This document shows, one piece after another, positions 39,901 to 54,900 of a DNA stretch of 64,000 bases. The stretch spans positions 524,440-588,439 of the forward strand of contig NW_017804453.1 in NCBI RefSeq assembly GCF_001625305.1, read 5' to 3'. Every line of letters starts with the position of its first letter. The stretch's first letter is position 1. The notes below the pieces were generated by a model. It was given only the letters and a program-made list of their open reading frames with translations, was not told where the DNA came from and ran no database searches. The translations under genes were made by a program, and so were the position numbers. The stretch is from Branchiostoma belcheri. Taxonomy: Eukaryota > Chordata > Leptocardii > Amphioxiformes > Branchiostomatidae.

Positions 39901-42900
39901 CAAAAGTTATTAGCTATAATATGATATTATGATAAAGTAGTAACAAATAAGGACAGACAGGTTCCAAGGACTACATAGCAATGCAACACATTATTATTAA
40001 AAGATACTAAAGGTATAAATTACTACTACAGTGTCTGTGACATAATTATGAAATGATAAACTGTTATGCGATTGTCACTAATTTTGCCCTGCATTACAGC
40101 CTCCTTTCCAGGTCCAAGTCTCAAGCTGAGAATGCGTCCCTGGCTGTGAATGCCTACGGTAACATTGTCGACTGGTTCACCAATGCACTGGGGAATGCTA
40201 CAGAAGCCAAGGAACGGGCCACTGATGCCAAAAAGGTGGGTTCAACTACAAGTTGAATCTCCTTACCAAGCAACAGACAGGAATCAGTGTCAAGGAGAAT
40301 CTGATATTTAACAATTTACACAATCTATCATTTAAAGCATCACATTTCAGGAGCCTGTTGTAGTTATCAATAGATCATGTTTGGGTACATGTATTTGTAA
40401 TATCAGGCTGCCAAAATGTGTTGTGTATTAAAGAAGATCAGAATAAAGAAATGAGGCCTGCACAAAATTCATACAATAAAATGTAGTTCTGCCGTGTGCT
40501 TGGCTGTTGACTAGTATGTTGTGTTTAATGCATGTTTGCTTGTTGTTTATATGACTGCAGCAAGTTGATGATGAGAATCTCCCTGACAAAGCATCAACCC
40601 TGCATGGCATCAGCCAACACATTCTGGGGAACTCCACTGAGATGAGAGATATTGCGGAGGAATGTGAGGATATATACCAAGTTTTTCTTAAATTCCTACC
40701 AGCGAACACTTAAGTTGCCAATTTGCTGTAAGGATAAGTACAGATGAGGAACATTTTGGTGTGTGCATTGAATTTAAGTGACTGCAGCACTTAGAATTAA
40801 AAACAGCATCCTGTCATAATAGAGCACTTGTACCTGTAAGCATTTCTGCTTTTCTCTTCAGACTTGATCGAAATGGGAAGGCGCAAGGAAGGAGTGAATG
40901 AATCAGGGATGGGCCTGGAAGTAGCACAGATGACATTCTCTGCTCTCAAGGAGGGACAGTCTGCACTGGAGAGGGGTAAGCAGACCAGACTACTTCCTCA
41001 TGAGATCAAGGCAGGAATCTGAAGATGGATAATGAAAACTTGCATGCTTACATTCAAACAACTAAAACCAGTAGAGATGAAGATAGCTTATGTGACAAAA
41101 ATAATACAGTATAGAATATATCTATTCCAATCTTGGACTGATGACCAGGTGTCTGCAGATCACTTCATTGAGGCAGAAGTCAATTGGAGACCAGTACAAT
41201 GTTTGGAAGCTCTGGCACACAGTACTACATATATTTGAACCAATGCATGTTAAAAGATTTGCTTTGCATGTCACAGTGGAGCACTTACAATGTAATAACC
41301 AGTTAAAACATAGCTGTGTCTACTGTAGGGGACATGGATACAGATCTGGAGGATGCAGAAAGGAAGACTAAGGAGGCAGTGGAGAAAGCTGATATAGTCT
41401 TGGAGGAAGTGGCAAAGATTGCAGGTCCAGGTAGGATAGACCAATCCTGACTGTCTAACACAATTACCAGTTCAACCAATCATGGCATTAGACAACTGAC
41501 AGTTCAACCAATAAGAGAGTGGTTAAATGTCCATCAAATATTTGCGATTTTGTGGTTTATTTTGAGTTTTCATAAATTTTCCTCCTTTTGTAGATGCTGA
41601 GCCCTCTGGTGATGACCCTAGTAATATCCCTAAAGATGGAGTGAAGGATGAGGAGGACGATGGAGAAGAGAATGAAAAGAAGAAGAGAAGGAGGGGAAAT
41701 CGCAAAAGGGGTAGGGGTAGGAAGGGCCGCAGAGGCAAGAAGAATCACAGGAAGCCAAGAGATGTTGATGATGAATTTAAAGGAGCAGAACTTGCTGAGG
41801 ATGAAGAGGAAAATGAGACAGGAGGCCAAGGTAGGTGCTCTATTTAACATTCAGAGGACCAAGTAGCCATTTGGTTACCACTTTTTCTATTGGCTAATTG
41901 GGTTTTTTATCAGACAGCAAGGAGAAGGTAAAGGTTCAGCAACTTCTGAATGTGTCCTTTCTGAATGTGAGCAATTTTTACACATACTAATGCTTATTTT
42001 GGAAGAGATACCTTTATTTAGTATTTGAAGGGATATTCTTCGTGACAATTAAGTGCATGGAAGTGATGATGCTCTCAGAAACGCTGTACTTCGTGTAGCA
42101 TTTGACAGATACTACCAAACACAGCACTTAGAGGTCCAAAAATGTCTTAAATGCGGGATCCGATGATAATATCCATGATACTACTATTCAAAATTTAAAA
42201 AGTTTTCATAGAAGTTTGAAATAAAATTTTATTGATAGGTCTGACACTGGACAAAATGGAAGAGGTTGTCAACAGAATGCAGAAGGACAGTGTAGACATG
42301 GAGCCCAACCTGAACAATGCTGAGAAATCACGTAAGTACCAAAGTTTCAACAAACTGTTCAGCAAAATTTTGGCATACATTAAAGTCTAACTTACAGCTC
42401 TTCTATACTTGTTTGTTTCAATGTTCCTTTCATGAGGTAACAAAGTATCCAATGAATTGTTGCCTGCAAAACTTGTCTTACCAATAATGTAGAGGATTGT
42501 GACAATTCCCCTATGTTAGTTGTGTGGTTTGTGTACTCATGTACTTATGGATTGGTGGGCTTGGTTCTCATTCAGAAAATTATAATGACATACAAGAAGT
42601 CTGCAGTAGATTCCCAAGACTATGCATTGTATTTTTTGGAATGCTTGATTGCAGGCTTGTTTTTCTCCTCTAGTGAAGTGAAGTCAAAGTCTCCAAGCAT
42701 GAAGGTTCCTTGAATTGATTTACATGTAGTTCCTCAGTAAACCATACACTAGTAACACTAATATATTACAACTGTAAAACAACATGACTAAACAAGAACA
42801 ACTTGTATTGTACCTTTGTGGTCATCGTTTGCTGTGTAGTTGATGATCTGGAGGATGATGTGGAAAACATGGAAGACAACGTTATACAGGCCAACTTTGA

Positions 42901-45900
42901 TATCCAGGATGCTGAGTCCATTGGTATGTTGGTGCAAGGATGTAAGGTGGCAAACCCAGCTCCAAGGAAGGGATCGTTTTTTTGTCCTTAACCTGCTGTC
43001 TTGTCCGGCTGCGATAACTAACGGTGGACATTTTCAGTTGACCTACGTGGTTAATCTTTGCATCCAGGACTCATGACTGCTATGACCTGTGACCTTTAAC
43101 TTTTTGACCCTTGTCAGTGGTGCATCTTTGGATGTTCCTCCTTTGTTATTCTGCTAACAGGACCAGAAGAATGACCGTAAGAATGTCTTGGGGAATGTCT
43201 CAGGTGCTGTGCTATGTTAGTATATGTATACGAGACGCAGTTGTTGCCTGTTACATTTGTGCTCTGCTAACAATGTTTCTAACATGGAATGATAAACATG
43301 GTTGCATCTTGTTACAGGACGGTTGCTATCTGACATTGCCTGGGATTTTTATTGGACATGACTCATGCTACATGTTTAAGCTGCACTGTTTATGATTTTG
43401 TTTGTTTTGTAGTGCAAAGGTGCTGATACTTTATGTTTTGTTGAATGAAAACTGAATGCACAAAGGCTAAGAGGGTGTTTGTGTGGTGTTACAATGTATT
43501 TCTAACCTTGTGGTGTTTCTATATGGTTGCTGCCTTAAGCTTTTACAAAGGAATGTGACCCTTAATCATAACAAGTCTTTTTTATGTAACTCTGTGATTA
43601 TTTGTTATCCTACATCATTACAGTTGATGCATGTACTGCAATCTGATTACTAGCTACATACTTACATGTACATGATCTGAATGCTCAAGACATTTACTGG
43701 AATGGTAGTAATGAGTTGCTTACAGTAAAATAAGTTGAATGATTGCTTTGTGACTGCAGTTATCGCTATGTGAAAATGGACACTAAGACTAGGTGTTCTC
43801 AGAATCATAAGTCTTTGTCTAGTCTGAGGGCTGACTTGAAAACAGTAAATGAGAACCTGTATGCCCCTTTTTCATATGATAGGTATAGGCAAGCTTTTCT
43901 AATTTTCTGTAATTTGTAGGGGAACATATTTTCTCCCCATGTAGGAATGTGGACAATTTTCTTTACTTATTGCCTTCCTTAATTTGGTCCTTCTAAATTA
44001 AGCTTCAAGTTAAAGCGTTGTTGGGACCCTGGCTAACAGAATCAGAACCTAAACAGATCTCTGCCCTGTGATACTGCACAGTGAAACGCCTGTCCAGGGA
44101 GGGCAGTGGGCTAATGGAACAGATCACCCCCCTGGCTGAAGAGCTGAAGAGTCTACACACCTCCGTCCAGCAGCGATGGGAGGAGATGAAAAGGAACATA
44201 ACCAACCTGAAGCGCCAGGTGGCACAGGCCAAGGACCAGGCTAACAGGGTAAGCTCCCCATTTCATTACCTTTCAAACAAGACATCAGAGATTCCATACT
44301 TCTGGGAAGTATTTTGGCTTTTTGTGACATTCAAGTTCACAGTCCTTCGGGAAGTGTTTTGGGCTTTATTGCATGTGTGGGAACAGTGATTTACTGTGGT
44401 ATTCAACCACTTCCTGAATTCCTCCATACACTTCCCGCTTCCACCTGGCATGTGCTGCCTCTCCTTTGTCCTCAACCATGACCTCTATGTCTAAAAACTA
44501 AGGATGACAAGTGCTTCACTTACCAACCCCAGCTAAAAGTCAGTAGACCTGTTTCCGTTGACTTGTTTGTCAGCACCAGGACTTCAGCACCATGGACAGA
44601 GAAGCTGTGTTATTTCTCGCTGCAGAACAACTGCAATTGGTGAAAGCAAAATAAATTCACGATGATGAAAATGGACATGTTTTTGAATAAAGTAACCAAA
44701 ACAAAAATAATATCACACATTATCATAATCTTACCCCCTAGATCATGGTGCCAATGAAGTTCAACAGGAAGTCGTCTGTGCTGCTGAAGCCTCCAGCTGA
44801 GATCAAGACAGCTGCCACCTTCCTGGACTTGACCTTGTTTGTGAAGACAGAGGCTGAAGACAACTTCATATTCTACATGGGCAACAAGCAACAGGTATGA
44901 ACATTTTCATCATTATCTTATCTCATTTGCGGTAAACTAAAGTCTAATTCACCCTCTATACTGAGAGTGATGGTTCAAATCTTCTACAGTGAGAGTCTGT
45001 CTGTGATGATACTGTGGTATACTACAGCAGAAAGGGAAAGAATATTATCCTTTGATATCTCTGCATTTCACTGGTATGACTGGTACCAAATGGTCTGAAC
45101 AAACAATATCAGTATCCTTCCCTCCTTGTACAGAGGTTTTGTTTTGCTAGGCACTTCATGGACAGAAAGTTGATGAGGTATGATATCTGAGATGGAGGTA
45201 TGATATCTTCAATGTACTGTTTCTGATGTAGCCCAATAAGGACTTCATAGCTCTGGAGACAGTGAAAGGCCAGCTGTATTTCTACTTTAACCTGGGAGGA
45301 GATGATGGGATGGTCTCCACCACAACAACCATCAACACCAACCAGTGGACCAAGATCAACATCAGGAGGTGAGGACAAATTATTACTGCCTTTTGTTTTT
45401 GGGTTAGGGGCTAAACTATTACCAGTAAGCCCAAAAAAAATCTTGACATTGATATGTACCAACATATCTGATTCTGTAAAATGGATGGTAGCACTAAAAA
45501 GGATGGTAGAAAGTCATGAAACTTACAAAGTGTTAAAACTCTTGCCATATTGAACATCTAGAGCTGTGCACATGTTATAGTATTGGTGCATGACAGTTAT
45601 AGACCTGTAGTTATGTCTCAGGATCTACCAAACTGCTGGCACAATAATTTCTTTCTCCATTTTCCATCTTGTCCCATGCCAGAGTTGGCCGTGAGGGTGA
45701 GATTTACCTGGAGTACATCAACCCAAAGACCAGTCTGACAGAAGATGAGCTGGTGGTTGGGGAGGCGACTGGAGATTACACCGTGTTGGATCTTAACCCT
45801 CAGTCTGTCTTCTACATAGGAGGCTTGCCTGATGGATTTAAGGTTATTCTCTATTTCATGTTCAGGTTTTGCATTTTCATAGGCTCTGTTTACAAAATTA

Positions 45901-48900
45901 CATGATAGAATTTGTACATTATCATAAAGCACAATAAGCCAGTGACATTGTTGCATGTGCTCAGCTGACAATGGTTTGTTGCTGTTTTTTGTCCAGTCTC
46001 CACCCATAATAAAGAACAGACACATGGATGGATGTGTGGAGAGTGTGAGCTTCGACTCCGAGCCAGTAGGGCTGTGGAACTTCCTGTCTGCTGAGAATGT
46101 GGATGTTGAAGGGGACGACAAGCCATGTATGAACAGGTGAGCAGCTGGTCTAAATCTACTGTTTTAATTCACATTTGCAGTGATTCTATGTCATATACAA
46201 CTTAAAATATCATGTGAGAACTGTTGGATTTATTAATGTATCAAAGAATGCACCTGAAGAATGGATTATGAAGAACTTAATTTGTCATGTTCAATGCTTT
46301 CTCTAGGGATGTGCTGACTGAGAACACACACAACTCCTTCTACTTTGATGGGGAGGGCTATGCCAACATCCCCAAGAAGATTCTTTTGGAAAAGTCCACA
46401 TCGTGGGTGGACTTCAAGTTGAAGACTGTTGCTGACAATGCCCTGCTCTTCTTTGCCAGTGGCCCTGTAAGTTGGTCTGTGATCTGATAACAGATAAATG
46501 GTCAACATATGTCTTGACCTGTTCGTGTTCATCATTAAGTTGATTATAAACATGGGGGGCAACATGTTAAACATATATCCAATATCCCAGTATATAAGAT
46601 TTACCTATTTTAATTTGTTCCAATTTTTGAAATCATATATGATCATAGTAGCTAGCTGGTAACTAACCAGATGTCCCATGTTTTCAGACTGCGTATGTTT
46701 CCATTGAGATCAAGGATGGATACATCGTGATGCAAGCAGATTTTGGAGAAGGCAACCTGGTCCTTAAGTCTAAGACCAAGTACAACAATGGCAACGCACA
46801 CAAGGTATCATATCCCTGTAGAGGGCATACTCTGATTTTCTAGAGCAGGACATTGATGAATAATCCTTTATAAAATATTTATTCTTATACAAACATTTGA
46901 TACATGCTGGACTACACCTTGATCATACATACTTTCAGTGACATTCATGTAGGCTGTACATTTCCATTCAAACTTCTACAGCTGTCTCTTTCAATCATAT
47001 GCTATCTTATATTAGCCACTGCCATCTTACCTTTCAACTGCTGCTCATCTTTACATTTCATACATCTTCTGTGCACTGCTGTAAATACATACTATACTTG
47101 ACTGTCATATGTCATATGCTGCAATCCTTTTTTGCTGTCATTCTTCTCTTCTCCATTCTCACATTCACCCATCTTTCATGCATGTGCCCTTCTCCACAGT
47201 CCTGGGTCAGGGTATGTATATCCTCTTTCTCCTTGCAAATGTTCTTTCTCCTGCTAAGGCCACACCAATTTAATTTCTTGGTTAACGGATTTTTCTAGAG
47301 AAATAATGGAGCGGGCGGGCAATAAAAAATAAAAATAGGCCTAGGCATAGTATTATGGCCCAAAATGGTACGATAGGAGCCATGAAGTCAACACACCAGG
47401 TTGGTTCAAAATTTAAACAATGAATTTTGAACTTTCAATGATTCCATTGCATTGAAAGATGGAATAACTGTAACAACTAGGATGAAAAGGTCTTTTTTAA
47501 AACTGTTCAGGGCAAAATATGAGCATTTTGCAGTTGATTCTGGATTTTTCTTTTTTATTTGCAAATCAGAAAAAAATGAAGCGGCTAATCCGTTAACCAA
47601 GAAATTAAATTGGTGTGGCCTAAGGGCTTGCTCACTGTGTAGTGGGCATTCCTAGGATATTAGTGCATGTGCAAAATTCAGCAGTCTTGTAATGGAAAAA
47701 GCTGTCTTATATCCTTGTCAGCAGTTGGATCTGTCACAACCTTCTTGAAAATTCTACGGCGTCAAAATTGTATGATGAAGTACAAATGTACAACAAATGT
47801 GACCACACTTTCTACCTTAGCAATCAAAAGTTGCGTCTGTGAAACGCACATTTCCATTGTCTCTTTTAGACCTGTTTTCAGTTGACTTGTTTGTCAGCAC
47901 CAGAACTTCAGCACCATGGACAGGGGAAGCTGTGTTATTGCTTGCTGCCGAACATATCTTACTGAGATATCTGAGAACCCACTGGAAAGGATAGGGAATA
48001 CATTGTACTTGAGTTATCTCAGCCTTGATGTTTTTCAGAAGCAGGTTTGAACTATGATTTCCGACCCAAAAAATTAGATTCACCCAAATTTTCCACTGTT
48101 TCACTCCAGTCTTTGTGACTTATTCTGTTTTCCCCACCAGATAACAGTGAGGTTTGATAACTACAACATGGCCCAGCTTAAGATCCAGGCTGAGCCGGTG
48201 GCTGAAGGTACTGTACCCGGCAGTGGAGCACGGCCATACATCGGTGACAGGATGTTCATCGGTGGACACAGTGGAGACCTGCCTGACATGTAAGTCACAG
48301 GCAGGCTATGTCATAGTAAGACATGCATTTTCAATAAGAAATGCACACGTTAATGTGTTAAAAAATTATATCATTTGGTTGTGTTCAAAGGCACAACAGT
48401 ATTTACAATGGATATAACATACTTGTCAGATAATTGTTAGAAACTACTTGTTGATTTATCTATATGGCTGTCAATGGTGTAACTGGCAATGTCCTTGGTG
48501 CTAAAACAAGGGTCCCTTGTCCCCGCTATGTGTGGATGTATTATGGTACAATTCTAGATTCTTTCCTGAAGGCTACTTGTAAGTAACATAAAGAGGAAGC
48601 TAGAGAAAAAGGAACAATATAATATGTGACTACTCTAGCTCATTGGTCCTGAAAACATCATTGACTTTTGCACCAGCTGAATTGTGGTGCATACTTAAAA
48701 ATGGCAAATGAATGCTAGCCTTGTTGTTGCTCTTGATGATGCAAATATTTAACCACTGCCCACCTCCTGTCTGCAGGGTCCAAGGCAAGGTGATAAGTGA
48801 AGGGCTTAAGGGCTGCATGCAGGACTTCTCCATTACACGACGCATACAGACCTTTTATGGCAGCAGGGCACTACAGAAGGGCATCACGGCTGGCTGCCCG

Positions 48901-51900
48901 ACAACTGTAAGTTTGACATGAGATAATTAGACTACAAAGACTTTGGATATGCTCTGTACCTTATAGGAGATTGGAGCAGGCACTTAGATTAATGTAGAAC
49001 AGCTGTTGGTATTAAATTTCATGAACAAAGGTGATTTAAGCCATTTTCCTTTCCTGCACTGACAAGAACATAAATATTTGTTACCAGTATGGCTGTTAAC
49101 TGATATGGTACATTGATACAGCAATCATGACATATGTTTGAAATGTTCTGATGTTTGATTATGATCTAATTGAGAGAAGCTAACAGAATTTCTGAAATGG
49201 ACAATATCCTTTAGTAAGTGTCTACATGTATTCAACAAACTGGACTACTGACAGATGGTTTACTGAAGGTGGACACAAAGAAGCCAGGTACTGCATCTTA
49301 CATGTTCTGTAATCCTCCAGGTGACAAGAGTGGCCTCCTTCCGTGCGGAGTCGTACCTGTCCATGCCCATGTTCACTGACGAGGAGTACCGCAACATCGA
49401 GATGATCCTGACATTCCGAACAGTCAAGCCAGAGGGACTCATCATGTTCACAGCCAATGAAGATCAGGTAAGGTCCAACTGTGCTGTAGGTACAAATGTA
49501 GAATGCATTTACCTGACACTGAAGTTTTTCACATTTGCAGTTGAAACAATTCTAATGTACAGCACACATATTTGCAACTTATTGATTTTGCAGTAACAGG
49601 GTACCAGTTGAAACAATTATATAGTTTAGTACTAATACCTTGGAAATGCATATCTCCAAGAATTTGCAATAAAAGAAATAAAATAACCACAAACATTTCA
49701 ATACTTACAGCTACTAACTTATATTCTCTGTGCAGAGCCAGGCCCTGTCCATCTCCCTGAAGGACGGGGGTGTGATCATGAGTGTGAAGTCCCAGAGTAG
49801 CTATGTCGAGGTCCGCAGCAGGGAGAAGAGCTACAATGACAGCCGTGACCACAATGTCTGGATCAGGAAAGATGGAGTCAAGTATGGGAGGCTCTTCATG
49901 TCCATTTATTGTATAGGTCATACATATACATGTCTGTACCTTCAAGAATTATGTGTGTTACTTGCATGTATTATCAAACATACATCATATCAAAGGCATT
50001 TCAACATTTGTTTTATTTAAAAATGAAATGCCTCAGAAATATCTGCGGGATAACTTGAACCGTGTTACAAAATGACGAGGTTATTAATATAAAGCTCCAT
50101 ACCTGGTGGTAATGAGTTGTAAAAATGTCAATTAAGAGAATGAACACATTTCAGGTGAAGTATGTCACCGTTCCTAATTGTCTCCTCATTAGGCTCACGC
50201 TGATTGTGGATAACGAGGATCGTGATGAGAAGCGTGTGGATGCCAGCTTCAGGGAGCTGCTGACTCCCAGACCCATCTACTTTGGCGGCGTGCCCATCAC
50301 CACACGCATCAGGACAGGGGTAGTCGCTTCTACTGAAGGGTTTGAGGGCTGCATCAGTGACGTGGCACTGAACAGGTAGGGTGACTGGACACTCCTGGTC
50401 AGTCTGATGGACTTTTGAGCTGTTAGACTAGCTGTGTGGCTAAAGGGTATAAATTAAAGGTTTTGATATCAATTTTTATGTCACAATGTAAACTGTGACG
50501 AGACCATCATAAACAGAAACTCTGCAGGGAGAATGAGACACTGTATCTTGCTTGTCAATATGAATACATGTTTGATGTGTACAGTTGTATAGTTGTATCT
50601 ATGTTTTTTCCCATTGTATGTATCTAAAAGTTTGATGCAGAGATTGGAAGAGTGGAATGAAAAAAAAAAGTTTTTCAACAACAGGCAAAGATGTTATTTT
50701 GTGTGGTTGCTTTTCAGGTGAACTCCTTTATTGCAACATCACTGTCAACTGGAGATTTGAACTCCACCAGGGATGGGGTTGAATGACTGATTGTTTTACC
50801 TGATATTATAGGTTTAGAAGACAAAATGGACTAGACTAGAGATAATGTGGTAAAATAATTTCTTCATCATTTTCCAAGGACTGACAGATTATTTGATTCT
50901 CAGTCAACTGTTTTGGAACATACTTACAAGTAATCAATTTGTAACAGATAGAATAATCAGTATAATCATTTGTTACAGTACATAAACAATGTGCCTAATA
51001 GGTTTCATGACTAGCATCTTAATGTGTAATAATTTCATTACTAAACATTTATGTGTCCATGTTAACACAACTTTGAAAACATATTTTACCTGAAATTGTA
51101 CTACAAGTAGGTACAGCACTAGTTCTAATATGTTTGCCAATGTTCCCATACAACTGCTCTGCTCTCTAAAGTCCAAGATTCAAGAGATTTTGATTGAACA
51201 CGTTGAATGCAAAGAAAGGAAAAGATCTAAAACAACCCACCCACAAATTTTGTTCTCTTCTGGTCATAATGAACTTAACATTAAGGAGAGCAGTATAATT
51301 GGGAAGGTTGGTTTTATCCTTTTATAATTCAGTTTATGTTTTTGTTTTTCTCTTTCCCTGCCGGACAGACCCAGCTCATATCTCTCGGCACCCCAGCCTG
51401 AGGAAAAGTAAGCTTTGGTTTAGACTAGTGTGATCTACATGTAACCAGTAACCCCAGTCCCAACAACTATCATATCATTACAGTGGTTAGGCTTGGTTCT
51501 GTTTCACTAACAATGCTAATTCCTCACTAGCTCATTAATTCTTCACTATACACACAATATCACTGACTTCACACTATTGCAGCTTGAAGATGCTTCTACA
51601 TTTTAACCTTCTTTAATCCACCATTAACATTTTACTGCCTCCAATGTGGCTTGAGAATTTTTGTCACTGTGTCCTTTATTCTATTGCTTGCAATACATGT
51701 ACATGTACATACTGTAAAGATCTTGCCACTTGGCTATATCAAGTTGACTGTCTTAGAGTTTGTCTTCTTTTGGTCATTTTTGATACCAATGTTTGTTACC
51801 AATTAACATTTTTCAGAAACAAATCCAAAGTAACAACAATTTGCATGTAGCAAATATGGACTGGCAAATAAATAATAATTATTGCAATGCTGATCAGTGT

Positions 51901-54900
51901 AACATTTCATTACAATGGGTTTATGGAAAAGGATGAGCCAGGCTACCAGGCCATTACAACTTACGGGATCGTACAAGACGACAATTAGACATTTGATTTT
52001 ACCTGTGCCAAGTGGCAAAGATCTTCCTGTATTCTGAGTAAACGACATTTTCTGTATCCTGTACATCTGTCTCTGCTGTGTACCGTGATCTTACTTCAGT
52101 TGACATGACCCAGGTCAAACTGTTCAACTCCAACAATTCAGTAATGACTATACTGATCTATGTTTTTTCAGCTCAGTTTATTGGATTTTTTCTGTGGTCA
52201 ACTTGGCTACATGAGTTGTTAAGCCATGTGTACGGACTAATGCATGACTCCTGCCTGCTGACTGCACACTCACCATATATGCATGAACACATGCATGGAA
52301 AAACACTTTAAACTGTTCACTTCTTCTTGTTACACATTCTTCATTTACATTTAGTATAGGGGTGACCTGTTCTAGGAACCCTACTAAAGGAAACACAGTC
52401 TTTATCTATGCTTTGTTGTAGTGAAAGATCAAGTCCTTCCTGTCCACTGCATCTTTTGCTGGCAATAGCATATTTTGCGTAATGTGATGTAATATACACG
52501 TGCATTGTATGCTCATGAACAGATTTTCACTATGAAGGCTAATTAACACTTCACCTGCTTTTTTCTCTATCTGTTTACAAGGACTTCCATGTTTTTACGG
52601 TAACGTTTGGCTGGTTCTGCTTGTTTGTGTTGTTTCCGCTGTGTTCCAAAGGCTGGGTCTTACAACTCTCTCTCTCTGTTTCCTCTGTAAGTTGAAGACC
52701 CTAGCCTTTGAGACAGAGTCTGATGCATGTTTCCTTTCTCAGGGTTGTTAAAGGTGATGGGTTATTGTCATGCAATGCCATATTCTGCAACATACTAACA
52801 AACAATAATGTTTGCCATGTCTGAAAACAGTTTAACCATTCTTGATAAGGGCCCAGTCACATGTGCCGCATGGTCGTCATACAATCACAACCTGGGGGCA
52901 CTCTTGGGATAGTCATGCAGTGCATGCACGGGACGTACAAAATTCAGCAGTCATGTTACAGAGAAAGCTGTCTGAAATGCCTCTTGTCAGTTGGTTTCTG
53001 TCACAGCCTGGTTGAAGATACTACCACATCAAAATTGTACATCCTATGGCAAATGTGACTGCGCCCATATTACTTTTACAAGTTTGTCAAATATCCCTGC
53101 ATATCTAATGTGCTCCTATCTCCATAGGGAAGGCATTGTGACTGACATTGAAGACTACTCCAATGCCTTGGAGCTGTATGAAGTGTCCCTGGCTGGATGT
53201 TTTGTGGAAGAACCACCGATGCCCACTGTTCGCCCGCGGCCCTCTGCCATTGTTGACACAGACACAGACGAACCAGTGAAGACAACAGTACCAGCACCTG
53301 CTCCCTCTCCTACTGCAGCAAAAACCACCACTGCTGCTCCTGAGAGAAAGCAAACTCCTGCTGTCACACCATCTACAGGAGGGGCAGAGAAAACTCCAAC
53401 TACAGAACAGCCAGAGAAAAGACCCACACAGAAGCCTGTCACTAAAGGTTGGAAGCTATATTTGTAACCATCTACCTGCTGCCTGCATATAACACTGTAA
53501 CCAATTTAGGAGCAATGGACCTTCATAGAAATATATAATTTTTTACTTGCAAAACTAAAAGAAAATAAGTTTGAAAGGAAAAGACCAAAAGATGATTTCA
53601 GTATCTTTCTTCACCAGGCCCAAAGCTGGCACCTGAGCCATCCTGTGCACTCAAGCTGAGACCTGAACTGGGTGACGCTGCAGAGGCCTTCCAGTTTGGT
53701 GTGACCTCAGTCAGCAGGATGGAGTACAACAAGCTGCCTGACTCCTTTAGGATCAGGTAAGTCAGGAAACATTAGAAAGCATGCATAAAAGGAAAAAAAA
53801 TTGAGGAGACAAGATCCACAACTACATGTATGTGTTACAACATTTTGGGGTGCACTTTGATCAACCATATCCAGTGTGATCTTTCTGTCTGTTGGAAGGT
53901 CTGTCTGGGTCTCCATATAATACTTTGTATTTATTTGTTTCCACAGGTACAAATTTTCCATGGAGTTCAAGACCTTTGACAAGAGTGGTCTTCTCTTCTT
54001 CATGGCTGATAACCTAGAGGCCAACTTTGTCACCCTCTTCCTAACCAACGGCAACCTCATCTACATGTTCAACTGTGGCACCGGGAAGCTCAAGCTCAAG
54101 AGTCGCACCAAGTTTAATGACGGGCAGTGGCACAGAGTGGAGTTCTCCCGCGAGCTGCAGCGGGGTACGCTGACCGTGGACGGACTGCTACTGAAGGAGG
54201 GACAATCACCAGGAAACTCTTCTTTCATTGACGCAGCAGAGCCTTACTACGTAGGAGGTCTGCCATCATTGGATGTGGCAAAGAAGCTTCCGGTAAGTGT
54301 CAGATACACTGACTTACCTGGTTGAAATGGTACATTCTATGATATAGGAAAGAGGTCTGAGTCCTAGCCCGATGTAGGAACAAAGGGATGTTGGAACATA
54401 GGTATGTCATAACATTAAGGCAAATATCTTAATATCATGTGTGCAGTTTAGGTATCATAAGTAATGCTTATCCTAAAAAAAAAGGATGTAAGATGCCAGT
54501 ATAGCAATGACTAGGGCTTAAACTGCACCAAAACCTTTTACTGTGCCACATGAATGTTGACAATCCACATGAAACTCACTGTGATGTCCCCTGCCCAGGA
54601 TGCTGCCAAACGTAGTTTCGATGGTTGTATCCGAGACCTGCGCATGAACGACCAGCCATGGGGTGAGCCCACACGCTCATACAGTGTAGGGGTGTGTTAC
54701 CAGAGTGGGGAGGTGGGAACTTTCTTCACTGCTGATGGAGGCTTCCTTGTTGTAGGTGAGTGATGCAGTAACCAGTAACATTTTTTGGTTACAAATTTAC
54801 TTTTTTAACTTCTTAATACCTAAGAAAATGGGGATTTTAGACTGTACATGTACCTGAGGGGCTAAGATATTTTGGCCCAATTTGGCAGGAAGCACTATTA

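Noticed and set aside
45618-46121. 167-codon - strand open frame opposite LG1 exons
   Set aside because: It is the antisense shadow of the LG1 coding exons and crosses an intron.
52582-52599. Possible 18-base in-phase exon in the LG3-LG4 hinge intron
   Set aside because: Splice signals are modest and the encoded TSMFL is hydrophobic, unlike the hinge; no other support.
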